This document shows, one piece after another, positions 56,116-64,000 of a stretch of DNA of 64,000 nucleotides (its first letter is position 1; each line of letters begins with the position of its first letter). The translations under genes were made by a program, and so were the position numbers. The DNA comes from Lewinellaceae bacterium. Its GTDB lineage: Bacteria > Bacteroidota > Bacteroidia > Chitinophagales > Saprospiraceae. Location of the stretch: the NCBI GenBank assembly GCA_020636355.1, contig JACJYB010000002.1, positions 1 to 64,000 of the forward strand. The letters are read 5' to 3'. The notes below the pieces were generated by a model. It did not search any database. It saw nothing but the letters and a program-made list of their open reading frames with translations, and had not been told where the DNA came from.

Positions 56116-56739
56116 CTAAAGATCCAGGACACCAATACCCTGGCGGATTACCTGAATAGCATCTCCAGTACAATCCAATACGGTGGATGCCTCCGCATTA
56201 CCCGGGCCGCCATCGACCATAAAATCAACAACATGCTCGTAATCCATGCGTAAATCATATGGGTCTACATAATAAGTATCCCAGTCTTCATCCACATTTT
56301 GCTTGACACTGGTCGTTATCAACGGCAATGAAAGTTGGGCAAGAATGGCCTGAAGGATGGCGTTGTTCGGCACCCGCATTCCGATAGTTCCTTTCCGGTT
56401 TTTGATGATCTTGGGAAGCTCTGAATTGGCATTGAGAATGAACGTATAGGGTCCGGGAACGTGCCTGCGAATTACCCGAAAGATAGCATTATCAATTTGA
56501 CGGGTAAAAGCAGAGACCTGTTGGATATCCCGGCATAAAAGCGAAAATAACTCCTTCTCTGGCTTGACGTGTTTTATCTGACAGATACGCTCTATGCCAT
56601 GCCGGTTATTCGCCAGACAAGCAAGTCCATACACCGAATCGGTCGGAAAAATCCCGATCTGTCCGGTCTCAATAGCTTGTACAACTTGATTGATCTTACG
56701 TTGATCCGGATTTACCGGATGGATTTCCCAAATAGTCAT
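56116..56739 (-). CDS. Sua5/YciO/YrdC family protein (threonylcarbamoyl-AMP synthase-like)
   Basis: 207 residues from ATG 56739 (MTIWEIHPVNPDQRKI), which fits the family N-terminus; ATG 56805, directly after the mqnA stop, would add 22 residues. The YrdC domain shows the ATP/substrate-binding segment GQIGIFPTDSVYGL, KRI-like QIKHVKPEKE, RRHVPGPYTFIL, GTIGMRVPNN and the STVLDCT ending. Proteins of this fold make threonylcarbamoyl-AMP for tRNA t6A37. The YciO subgroup is similar but its role differs; this sequence looks nearer YciO. Last gene of the mqnE cluster. Confidence 0.85.
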   Translation of the reverse strand: MTIWEIHPVNPDQRKINQVVQAIETGQIGIFPTDSVYGLACLANNRHGIERICQIKHVKPEKELFSLLCRDIQQVSAFTRQIDNAIFRVIRRHVPGPYTFILNANSELPKIIKNRKGTIGMRVPNNAILQAILAQLSLPLITTSVKQNVDEDWDTYYVDPYDLRMDYEHVVDFMVDGGPGNAEASTVLDCTGDAIQVIRQGIGVLDL

Positions 56740-56805
56740 CAGGTTAAACTTATTAAACAAGGTAGCGAATTCCAGTGATTTTGAAAGCCAATCTCCAGGC
56801 CCCAT

Positions 56806-57552
56806 TCAGACCATCGGACGCTCGGATAAATGCGTCGCATTTTGCAGGAATAAGTTCATGGCCTTTCGCTTCCGGTCATCGAAAGGATAGGATATGTACC
56901 GCTCGAAATATTCCAATTCAACCGGACTGCCGGCGAACTCAACCACATGTTGTACGCCCCAGGCTATGGCTTCCTCAAATTTCCGCTCAAATTCCCGGTT
57001 TAACGGTTGCAAGGCAATCCAGACCGCAAACGCAAAGGGCAGCCCGGTCCATTGGGTCCATTGCTCGCCCAGGTCTAATTTGTACGCATATTTTTCATCC
57101 ATTTGGAAGGTCCGGTCACCAATGACCAAGCCGGCGTGGTCTCCGCCAATAGTCGTTTCAAAACCTGGAAAAGCTGGAGCAAATTGCAAAGGAAGTTTCA
57201 GGTAATCCTGTACAATCATTTGGGCAAGCAGTACTGAGGTACGTGATTGATAATCCAGGTATACGGTTTCACATTGCTCAAGCGGTCGGTCGCTGTAGAT
57301 GGCTACTGTCCGGACCGGGCCATTTGATCCGATACACCATCCGGACAAAATGTGGTCGTATTCTAATTCAGGAAGCGCTCCTACCGGGACCAGGACAAGA
57401 TCTGCCGAACCGGTGCTGGCTGCCTGAGCGCACTTGGCCGGGTGGGCCAGTTCAATAATAACTTCATCCGGGGTAAAGTGCCGTTGCAGGCCCTCAATAA
57501 AGGGCTGCGTATTCAGGTATGAAACCGTTACGATCCGGTATGGCTCTTTCAT
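56806..57552 (-). CDS. mqnA: Chorismate dehydratase (futalosine pathway)
   Basis: 248 residues. MqnA/MqnD-type fold with an N-terminal VTVSYLNTQPFIEGL, LVPVGALPE, YLDYQSRTSVLLAQ, GLVIGDRTF, LPFAFAVWI and YISYPFDDRKRKAMNLF. It dehydrates chorismate to 3-enolpyruvylbenzoate, the entry to the futalosine route of menaquinone synthesis. The start overlaps the phosphatase gene by four bases (ATGA). Confidence 0.92.
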   Translation of the reverse strand: MKEPYRIVTVSYLNTQPFIEGLQRHFTPDEVIIELAHPAKCAQAASTGSADLVLVPVGALPELEYDHILSGWCIGSNGPVRTVAIYSDRPLEQCETVYLDYQSRTSVLLAQMIVQDYLKLPLQFAPAFPGFETTIGGDHAGLVIGDRTFQMDEKYAYKLDLGEQWTQWTGLPFAFAVWIALQPLNREFERKFEEAIAWGVQHVVEFAGSPVELEYFERYISYPFDDRKRKAMNLFLQNATHLSERPMV

Positions 57553-58172
57553 GTTTTAAGAATTGGCTCAAGGTGACTGATGTCGTTTTCGAGTAAGGTT
57601 TGATAAACACCATTCTGCCAGGTAAACCGGTAAAGGCCGGTATTGTGATGATGGTATGCTTCCATCTCGTGCAATGGTCGCTGGTGAATCAACGTCAACA
57701 TGCAACGTAACGTCCTCCCATGGGAACATATCAGAATGGTTTCTTCCGGTCTCCGCGTCAACCAGTTAAGAAATCGATCAATCCGGCTCGCCAAAGCGTT
57801 GGCACTTTCTCCACCCTCAATAGCAAAATCATAATTGCCAATACCCCATTCATGAATCATTTGCTGATATGCAGATGAAACTTCATCCCCATAGGCCATT
57901 CCCTCGAAACGCCCCCAACTGATCTCATTGATATCCCTTGTCTCATAAAATGGAATACTGAGTTTTCGGAAAGGCTCCACCGTCTGGTGCGTCCGTCGAA
58001 GTCCGGAAGTGACCACCAGTTCGAAGGGTACATCCAGGTAGGTTTCATAAAAAGCCTGGGCCTGCTGCTGGCCTAAAGCATTAATAGAGGAATCGATACC
58101 CTGGCCCTGAACTCTTCCCTGCCGGTTATAATCCGTTTCTCCATGGCGGATCAAATAAATGTCCTTCATCAT
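57549..58172 (-). CDS. Histidine phosphatase superfamily (phosphoglycerate mutase-like)
   Basis: 207 residues. Catalytic motif IYLIRHGETDYN near the N-terminus; the second arginine/His region is TSGLRRTHQTVEPF and CSHGRTLRCMLTLIH provides the second His. The family includes GpmB, CobC and phosphosugar phosphatases; there is no way to choose from sequence alone. The start is one base into the mqnE stop codon region (TAATG), and the end overlaps mqnA, so it is part of the menaquinone operon. Confidence 0.9.
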   Translation of the reverse strand: MMKDIYLIRHGETDYNRQGRVQGQGIDSSINALGQQQAQAFYETYLDVPFELVVTSGLRRTHQTVEPFRKLSIPFYETRDINEISWGRFEGMAYGDEVSSAYQQMIHEWGIGNYDFAIEGGESANALASRIDRFLNWLTRRPEETILICSHGRTLRCMLTLIHQRPLHEMEAYHHHNTGLYRFTWQNGVYQTLLENDISHLEPILKT

Positions 58173-59356
58173 TACACCGGGTTATTTGTTACCGGAAGAT
58201 CCAGATAGCCGTTAAAGCTTTCGGACACTTCTGCTTCTGTGTACGTCTTTACGACATGGTATAAGGTATCTCTTTCAATGGGCTCACGACCTGTCTGAAG
58301 GATTAGCTGGGCCAATTGTCTGGTGGTCAGGCTGGGATTCCTTTCCTCGGAGCCTGCCATGGAATAGATCTTGGTGGTGTCGTCTATCGTCCCGTCGAGA
58401 TCATCAACGCCATAAGCGAGTGACATCTGCGCGGTGGTTCTCCCGATCATTGGCCAGTAGGCTTTTATGTGATCAAAATTATCCAGGTAAATGCGGGACA
58501 CCGCATAGTTTTTTAAATCTTCTATCACCGATACCTCCGGAAGATAGGACATCTCGTTGTCCTTATTTCTGAATTTCAGCGGGATAAAGGTCTGGAATCC
58601 CCCGGTTGTATCCTGCAACTCTCGAAGCCGGCTCATGTGATGGATCCGGTGTTCATACTTTTCAATATGCCCATAGAGGATCGTAGCATTGGAACGACCA
58701 CCCAATTCATGCCATATCTCATGGATCTGCAGCCACTGATCTGCATTACATTTGTCTTTGGCAATCTTATCGCGAATTTCCGGATGAAATATTTCCGCAC
58801 CGCCACCTGGCATGGAGTCCAGTCCGGCATCCTTCATGCGCTTCATCCCTTCTTCATAGGATATCTTTTCCTTTTTAAAAATGTAATGATATTCAACCGG
58901 CGTCAATGCTTTAATATGCAATTCCGGGCGATGTGCTTTAATCCTGCGGAAAAGGTTTTCGTAAAAGGTTACATCGTACTGTGGAAGCACCCCGCCGACT
59001 ATGTGAACTTCCGTCACCGGCTGATCATCATATGCCTTAACCATATTCAACATATCCTCCATCGTGTATTCCCAGCCATCTTCCCGGTTCTTGATCAGCC
59101 GGGAATAGGAGCAAAAAGCACAAGTGTAGATGCACACATTGGTTGGTTCAATATGAAAATTTCTGTTGAAGAAGGTTTTATTGCCCTGTTTTTGCTCCCG
59201 GACAAAGTTTGCCAATGAAGCCGTGAATCCCAAAGGAGCCTCCTCAAACAGATAGAGTCCTTCCTCATCAGAGATCCTTTCACCGGCATAAACTTTTTCA
59301 GCAATTGCACGTTCTTGAGCAGATTGTGCCAGGGAGTTCATGATTGATTCCTGCAT
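58172..59356 (-). CDS. mqnE: Aminofutalosine synthase, radical SAM
   Basis: 394 residues. Radical SAM motif C75-x3-C79-x2-C82 in NVCIYTCAFCSYSR, followed by VHIVGGVLPQYD, the MPGGGAEIF segment, and TILYGHIEKYEHRIHH. These are typical of MqnE, which joins 3-enolpyruvylbenzoate to an S-adenosylmethionine-derived radical to form 6-amino-6-deoxyfutalosine. MqnC (dehypoxanthine futalosine cyclase) is a paralogue and cannot be fully excluded, but the CIYTCAFC pattern and the MqnA neighbour support MqnE. An internal ATG at 59341 could also be the start. Confidence 0.9.
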   Translation of the reverse strand: MQESIMNSLAQSAQERAIAEKVYAGERISDEEGLYLFEEAPLGFTASLANFVREQKQGNKTFFNRNFHIEPTNVCIYTCAFCSYSRLIKNREDGWEYTMEDMLNMVKAYDDQPVTEVHIVGGVLPQYDVTFYENLFRRIKAHRPELHIKALTPVEYHYIFKKEKISYEEGMKRMKDAGLDSMPGGGAEIFHPEIRDKIAKDKCNADQWLQIHEIWHELGGRSNATILYGHIEKYEHRIHHMSRLRELQDTTGGFQTFIPLKFRNKDNEMSYLPEVSVIEDLKNYAVSRIYLDNFDHIKAYWPMIGRTTAQMSLAYGVDDLDGTIDDTTKIYSMAGSEERNPSLTTRQLAQLILQTGREPIERDTLYHVVKTYTEAEVSESFNGYLDLPVTNNPV

Positions 59357-59382
59357 ATCAAATAAACTGCTTGTTTAAACCA

Positions 59383-59390
59383 CAAAAATA
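59383..59390 (-). promoter_or_regulatory. -7 box (TATTTTTG) of the mqnE operon
   Basis: Exact TAnnTTTG on the minus strand, 26 bases before the mqnE start, in the 71-bp divergent gap with the glycosyltransferase gene. Confidence 0.45.
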
Positions 59391-59427
59391 ACAACGCTTC
59401 GTATATATTAGTTGAAGCTTATAACCA

Positions 59428-60342
59428 ATGCTAAGTATTTGCATCCCAATCCATCAATATCCGGTTCGTCCTCTGATCCTGGCCCTCCAAAAAGAAATTC
59501 AGGAAAATAATTTGCCTTGTAACCTGATTTGTGCAGATGACGGTTCCGACCAAAACACCCTGAAACAGAATGATTTCCTCTTGGACGATCAATCCATCCA
59601 GTACGAAGCGCTGCCACAAAATATCGGCCGGTCAGCCATTCGAAACCATCTCGCCAGGCTAAGTGACCAACCCTTTTTGCTATTCCTGGATGTAGATGTC
59701 ATGCCTTCGTATCCCGACTTCCTCAGGAGATACTTGCACGACCTGAGCGCATCCATTGTCGTGTATGGAGGCACCGTCTATTCAGCCACGGCTCCTGAAG
59801 ATCCATTAAAAAGATTTCATTGGCGATATGGTCATGCCAAAGAACAAATCCAGTCGTCCCGGAGAAATCAGGATGAATACAGATCCTTTAAGACAAATAA
59901 CTTCGTGGTCCAACGCGATTTTTTTCTAACTAATCCTCTGGATGAATCGTTGACAGGTTATGGCCATGAAGATTCCTTATTCGCCTATCGCTGCGCCCGT
60001 CAGGGTGTCCGGATTCGCCATATCGACAATCCAGTGCTGCATCTTGGACTTGAAAATCAAGCGGTTTTGATTAAAAAACTGGAGTCTTCACTCGATAACC
60101 TGTATCGACTATATCAAAAAAACGAACTACCAGAAACTCCATTAGCTGCGATCTTTAAACCAGGGATGTTGCGGTGGTTAAGCGGCCAGTTGAATGGATT
60201 GTTGCCGGTATTCCGCAATAAACTGACAACGGATGTAGCGGCGCCTATGATCCTCCTGGATCTTTACAAGCTCATTTATCTGAAAGATCATGAGCAAAAG
60301 GTAATGAGCTCAGATCCCAATAACAATCCCAATGGTAGGTAA
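59428..60342 (+). CDS. GT2 glycosyltransferase (chondroitin-synthase-like)
   Basis: 304 residues with LSICIPIHQYP at the N-terminus, CADDGSDQ, NIGRSAIRNHLA, the metal-binding DVD in LFLDVDVMPS, and the acceptor region TGYGHEDSLFAYR. These are GT2 motifs. There is no membrane segment, so it works in the cytoplasm, probably on surface polysaccharide or glycoprotein glycan. The last 33 bases overlap the end of the convergent TonB-dependent receptor gene. Confidence 0.85.
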   Translation: MLSICIPIHQYPVRPLILALQKEIQENNLPCNLICADDGSDQNTLKQNDFLLDDQSIQYEALPQNIGRSAIRNHLARLSDQPFLLFLDVDVMPSYPDFLRRYLHDLSASIVVYGGTVYSATAPEDPLKRFHWRYGHAKEQIQSSRRNQDEYRSFKTNNFVVQRDFFLTNPLDESLTGYGHEDSLFAYRCARQGVRIRHIDNPVLHLGLENQAVLIKKLESSLDNLYRLYQKNELPETPLAAIFKPGMLRWLSGQLNGLLPVFRNKLTTDVAAPMILLDLYKLIYLKDHEQKVMSSDPNNNPNGR

Positions 60343-62745
60343 AACCTGTCCGGTGGCATCATTGATGGATTTGACCCGGTATCGTTGTTCGGAATAAGGT
60401 GCATCCGGATTCAAAATTACCGGCGGTCCAACCGGCGTATTGTCTGCATCCAAAGGCCGGTCCAGGATCAACTGGTCCCGTCCAACAGCATTGCCAAAAA
60501 CATTTTGTACATCCAGGTAAAGATTCAGAGACCATTTAGAGAAAAACCACTGCTTGTCCAAGCGGATATCCAGTGTATTTACAGGATCGTACCGCAGCGT
60601 ATTGATTCTGGCATAATCAAATATTCCACTATTGTTACGATCCCAGTTTTCTACCAGACTGGATGACGCTGAGAACGGGGTGTAGGGAATTCCTGTCTGA
60701 AAACGCCATCTAACTCCCATTTCCCAATTTCCCGCAAATTTTTTACCTCCGGTTAAATTAATGATGTGCCGGGCATCCCAGGAAGAAGGAACTAAAACAT
60801 CATCTGTATTGGAAAATTCACTTTTACCCAGTGTATAGGCCAGTATACCATACCACCCTTTATAAAATCGTTGCTGCAACAGCAATTCCAATCCGTAACT
60901 TTTCCCTCTGCTATCCGGCAATGCAGGCTCGTTGCCAATGATGCCAAAATCGCCACCTATATTGGCCAATGAAATGTTATCCCGCAGCAACAGCGGATAA
61001 TTCTTATACCATTTGTAATAACCTTCGAGCGTAATTTTCGTATGCGCATTGAGGTTATATTCTATACCGGTAACCGTATGAATATTTCGGATGTACTTCC
61101 CCGTTGCTTCGTTGATTAATAGACCACCTTCCCGATAACCCAACAGGGTGTAGGGTGGAAGCTGATAATAAATTCCGGTATTTGCATTGAAAAATAAAGA
61201 CTTGGTCAACCCAACAGACAAGGCAATTCGAGGAGAAAATTGGCGGAATGGATTTTGCATCAGGGTGCTATATCCATTGCCATCCAGGCGTGCACCTCCG
61301 CTTAGGGTAACCCGGTCGTTATTCCAACTGCGGGATATCTGGGAGAAAAAGGCATACTTGGCAAACTGCAAATCACTGGAGTAGTTGATGTCCTGCGCGC
61401 CGGAACTGGTGTAAATTTTATTAAACGTTTGATTATTGTATTTCACCCATTCCAACCCACTTCCGTAGGTCCATTTCCAGTCACCATACCTGCTGGTGTG
61501 TTCAAAGCGGAATTTGTTTTCTATCTCCTGACTGTGGTACCGGATGATGAGGTTGTCTTCAGAACGGGCATCGTTATCCCGGTATTTCTCAAATTGGTTA
61601 TCCAGCATGTTGCGGGAAAGGACAAACGTCGAATAGCCCTGTTTTCCGTAATGCTTGTAGACCAGGCCGCTCGTATAATTCCATTGGGTTTGTACCGGTA
61701 AAACCTGCAATAGAAATTGCTGCTGTTCGGTCTTATTCGCATCCAGGTTAAGTTCAAAATCATCAATGGCTCCTAAACCGACGAAATAAATTTCATTTTT
61801 CCCGTCGATTTTGTGCTTCACTTTAGCCTGAAAGTCCGAATAAATGGGCAAGAAAGGTAAATCAAGCGCCCGAAATAAAAATTGCAGGTAGGACCGGCGG
61901 GCTGAGGCGATAAAAGTCGTCTTATCCCCTATCGGTCCCTCCATCGTAAGACCAAGATCGCTGGCTCCTACCGTGGTAGTTAAACCTACCCGGTCATTCC
62001 GCCCATCCTTTTGTTTGAAGTTAAAGATGGAACTTAATGCATTCCCTTCTGTCGCCGGAAAAGCGCTTGCATAAAAGTCTACTTCCCGGATGAAGTCAAC
62101 ATTTATAATACCAGCAGGCCCACCTGATGACCCCTGGGTAGCAAAATGGTTGATATTGGGCACCTCGACATCATCCAGGTAAAAACGATTCTCGTTTGGC
62201 GCGCCCCCTCTGATAATGAGGTCATTGCGAAAGGATACGGTGGAAGTCACTCCGGGCAGGCTTTGGATAACCCGCGATATATCACGGTTTCCACCTGGGC
62301 TTCGCTTGATTTCTTCCGTACCGATGGTCCGGAGAGAGACAGGGCTTTCTTCCGTTTTATTAAATGGACTGGCTTGAACAACGACTTCCTGAAGGCTTTC
62401 TGTTGCAGCTTCCAGGTTTACTTCGATAATGGCGGGTTGAGAATTGGTGACCTTAAGTTGATAAATGTATTTCTCCTTATAACCTAGGAAACTGATCTTC
62501 AGGTCGTAAACCCCGGGCTCCAGGCCATCCAGCACAAATTCACCGTTTTCGTCGGTGATTTCACCCGTACCAGTGCACTCCAGCTGAACGGTAGCAAATG
62601 GTATAGGATCCCGGTTGAAGGCATCTACAACCTTTCCGCGGATGATGCCGGATTGACTCCAAAGGGACAAGAAAAATCCGGTCAGTACAATGGTAAGAAC
62701 AGCGCGAGACATCCTTTGCATAGCATAACGAGGTTGACAATGCAT
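60310..62745 (-). CDS. TonB-dependent receptor (CarboxypepD_reg-like N-terminus)
   Basis: 811 residues (start may be ATG 62745, 62721 or 62712; all lead into the signal stretch SRAVLTIVLTGFFLSLWSQ). A carboxypeptidase-regulatory-like domain (GIIRGKVVDAFNRDPIPFATV, about 30-115) is followed by a plug (EEIKRSPGGNRDISRVIQSLPGVT, IIRGGAPNENRFYLDDVEVP) and an outer-membrane barrel. The last residues GQVLPTIGIVIGI are less aromatic than usual. It would import a large nutrient or siderophore with energy from TonB. No SusD partner is next to it, so it is not a typical Sus pair. Confidence 0.9.
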   Translation of the reverse strand: MHCQPRYAMQRMSRAVLTIVLTGFFLSLWSQSGIIRGKVVDAFNRDPIPFATVQLECTGTGEITDENGEFVLDGLEPGVYDLKISFLGYKEKYIYQLKVTNSQPAIIEVNLEAATESLQEVVVQASPFNKTEESPVSLRTIGTEEIKRSPGGNRDISRVIQSLPGVTSTVSFRNDLIIRGGAPNENRFYLDDVEVPNINHFATQGSSGGPAGIINVDFIREVDFYASAFPATEGNALSSIFNFKQKDGRNDRVGLTTTVGASDLGLTMEGPIGDKTTFIASARRSYLQFLFRALDLPFLPIYSDFQAKVKHKIDGKNEIYFVGLGAIDDFELNLDANKTEQQQFLLQVLPVQTQWNYTSGLVYKHYGKQGYSTFVLSRNMLDNQFEKYRDNDARSEDNLIIRYHSQEIENKFRFEHTSRYGDWKWTYGSGLEWVKYNNQTFNKIYTSSGAQDINYSSDLQFAKYAFFSQISRSWNNDRVTLSGGARLDGNGYSTLMQNPFRQFSPRIALSVGLTKSLFFNANTGIYYQLPPYTLLGYREGGLLINEATGKYIRNIHTVTGIEYNLNAHTKITLEGYYKWYKNYPLLLRDNISLANIGGDFGIIGNEPALPDSRGKSYGLELLLQQRFYKGWYGILAYTLGKSEFSNTDDVLVPSSWDARHIINLTGGKKFAGNWEMGVRWRFQTGIPYTPFSASSSLVENWDRNNSGIFDYARINTLRYDPVNTLDIRLDKQWFFSKWSLNLYLDVQNVFGNAVGRDQLILDRPLDADNTPVGPPVILNPDAPYSEQRYRVKSINDATGQVLPTIGIVIGI

Positions 62746-62800
62746 GAAATGAAAATTTGCTTATTTTGTTTACCTTAAGTCCTGTTTAAACTCCGGGTTA

Positions 62801-64000
62801 ATGAAGAAGCTAGGTTTTACCACTTGGTGCTTGATGCTACCAATTCTACTCTCGGCACAAGTGGTCATCAAGGGTGGCGTTTATGACAAGTCCAATGGAG
62901 ACCCTTTGATCGGGGCTAATATCATCATCAAAGGGACCTCCACCGGAACGACAGCAGATTTCGATGGATCTTTTGAATTAAAGGTGGATGGCATCCCGGT
63001 AACCCTGACTATCTCCTATACCGGTTATGAGTCCATGGATCTGGAGATCACCGAAGAGATGGATAAATTCACCATCGAACTGGAAGAAGCCAGCCTGACG
63101 ATGGCCACGGTGGAAGTGCGTGGTCAACGGATTTCTGACAAGCAAAAAGCTTCTCCACTGACTGTGGAATCCATGGATTTACTGGCCATCAAACAGACCC
63201 CTGCAGACAATTTCTACGATGGACTGGGTACGCTCAAAGGCGTGGACCTGACGGCAGCCAGTCTTGGATTCAAGATCATCAATACCCGGGGATTTAATTC
63301 GACCAGCCCAGTGCGATCGTTGCAGATCATCGATGGGGTGGACAACCAGGCCCCAGGCCTCAATTTTTCGCTAGGCAACTTCTTGGGAACCAGCGATCTG
63401 GATGTCTTAAAAGTGGACCTGATCCAGGGTGCAAGTTCGGCTTTTTACGGCCCGAATGCCTTTAATGGCGTTATCAGTATGACCACCAAAGATCCCTTCT
63501 ACCAGAAAGGGCTGTCTGCTTCCGTGAAGGGAGGAGAGCGAGCGCTGTTTGAAGGGGCCATCCGTTGGGCTGACGCCATTAAGAACGATGCAGGCAAAGA
63601 CGTTTTCGGTTATAAACTCAATTTCTTCTATTTGCGGGCTGATGACTGGCTGGCAAATAACTACGACCCGATCTCGAACTCCATCAGCACGGCAGATAAT
63701 CCCGGCAGATTTGATGCTGTTAATATTTATGGTGATGAATATCAGGCAGGCACGGACCTTTCGACAGCCCCACCCTGGCGATATCCGGGCCTGGGCGTTT
63801 GGTACCGTACCGGATACCGGGAGGAAGATCTGGTTGACTACAATACCCGAAACATCAAGGCCAATGCTGCATTGCACCTGAGACTTCAGCCCCAAAAAGA
63901 GGCAGAATCTCCCGAACTGATCCTTTCCGGTAATTTTGGCAACGGGACAACCGTCTATCAGGGGGATAACCGCTTCAGCTTGAAGAACATCCTGTTTTTC
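62801..64000 (+). CDS. TonB-dependent receptor, 5' part (cut by window edge)
   Basis: 400 residues visible, open to the right edge. Signal peptide MKKLGFTTWCLMLPILLSAQ, then a CarboxypepD_reg-like domain (VIKGGVYDKSNGDPLIGANI, 20-100) and the plug domain (TPADNFYDGLGTLKGVDLT, LGFKIINTRGFNST, VRSLQIIDGVDNQAPGL, GASSAFYGPNAFNGVISMTTK) followed by the first barrel strands. It is divergent from the other receptor gene with a 55-bp gap. The wording of the N-terminal domain (GASSAFYGPNAFNG) is that of typical Bacteroidota receptors for large or unknown ligands. Confidence 0.92.
   Translation, partial: MKKLGFTTWCLMLPILLSAQVVIKGGVYDKSNGDPLIGANIIIKGTSTGTTADFDGSFELKVDGIPVTLTISYTGYESMDLEITEEMDKFTIELEEASLTMATVEVRGQRISDKQKASPLTVESMDLLAIKQTPADNFYDGLGTLKGVDLTAASLGFKIINTRGFNSTSPVRSLQIIDGVDNQAPGLNFSLGNFLGTSDLDVLKVDLIQGASSAFYGPNAFNGVISMTTKDPFYQKGLSASVKGGERALFEGAIRWADAIKNDAGKDVFGYKLNFFYLRADDWLANNYDPISNSISTADNPGRFDAVNIYGDEYQAGTDLSTAPPWRYPGLGVWYRTGYREEDLVDYNTRNIKANAALHLRLQPQKEAESPELILSGNFGNGTTVYQGDNRFSLKNILFF

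Noticed and set aside
1..64000. CRISPR arrays, insertion sequences, prophage or integrase genes
   Set aside because: No regularly spaced repeats, transposase or integrase were found; the tRNA-Thr gene is not followed by an integrase or a duplicated 3' end.

Overview
The window looks like a chromosome fragment of a Bacteroidota bacterium, most likely a Saprospiraceae-type environmental organism. The evidence is: very large secreted proteins built from HYR-like, PKD and lamin-tail repeats that end in type IX secretion (T9SS) sorting domains; TonB-dependent receptors with a carboxypeptidase-regulatory-like N-terminal domain; futalosine-pathway menaquinone genes; and many copies of the Bacteroidota -7 promoter box TAnnTTTG just upstream of genes. 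There is no phage, IS element, CRISPR array or rRNA operon.

Layout. 1-11493 (minus): two adjacent giant surface proteins, an M36 fungalysin-type metalloprotease (C-terminus off the left edge) and a lamin-tail/HYR protein split by a -1 frameshift at an A5 run. They share a nearly identical segment, and remnants of T9SS tails lie between them. 11708-16552 (minus): GH3 glycosidase lipoprotein, acyl-CoA carboxylase carboxyltransferase and a dolichyl-phosphate-sugar-synthase-like glycosyltransferase. 16610-25722: housekeeping genes (class I aminotransferase, guaA, nusB, a periplasmic-binding-like lipoprotein, a MauE/DoxX-like membrane protein, DUF1599, a sarcosine-oxidase-like flavoenzyme, YigZ/IMPACT). 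25760-31276 (minus): a 1838-residue PKD-repeat protein with a gliding-type C-terminus. 31433-39736 (plus): coaE, ornithine aminotransferase, a TPR protein plus outer-membrane barrel pair, and biotin carboxylase. 39815-39887: tRNA-Thr(CGU), followed by a secreted matrixin-like protease. 41713-44347 (minus): macro domain, coaD and P5C dehydrogenase. 44508-45962: PLP-dependent decarboxylase.

46062-46414 holds a non-coding transcription unit: a promoter, about 340 nt of highly structured RNA with a possible pseudoknot, and a strong intrinsic terminator. I could not assign it to a known RNA family. It is followed by a small exported protein, a WG-repeat protein and dihydrolipoamide dehydrogenase.

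49700-55593 (minus) is a tightly overlapping four-gene operon: a TolC-like protein fused to a probable TIM-barrel domain, a HlyD-like adaptor, a TackOD1-type zinc protein and a processive GT2 synthase. I read it as a candidate exopolysaccharide synthesis/export system of unusual composition. 55818-59356 has a small orphan protein and the overlapping mqnE / histidine phosphatase / mqnA / Sua5-YciO-like cluster. The window ends with a GT2 glycosyltransferase and two TonB-dependent receptors, the last cut by the right edge.

Metabolic links inside the window: ornithine aminotransferase and P5C dehydrogenase make ornithine to glutamate; coaD and coaE are the last two steps of CoA synthesis; accC-like and pccB-like proteins could be two parts of one acyl-CoA carboxylase; mqnA and mqnE indicate futalosine-route menaquinone.
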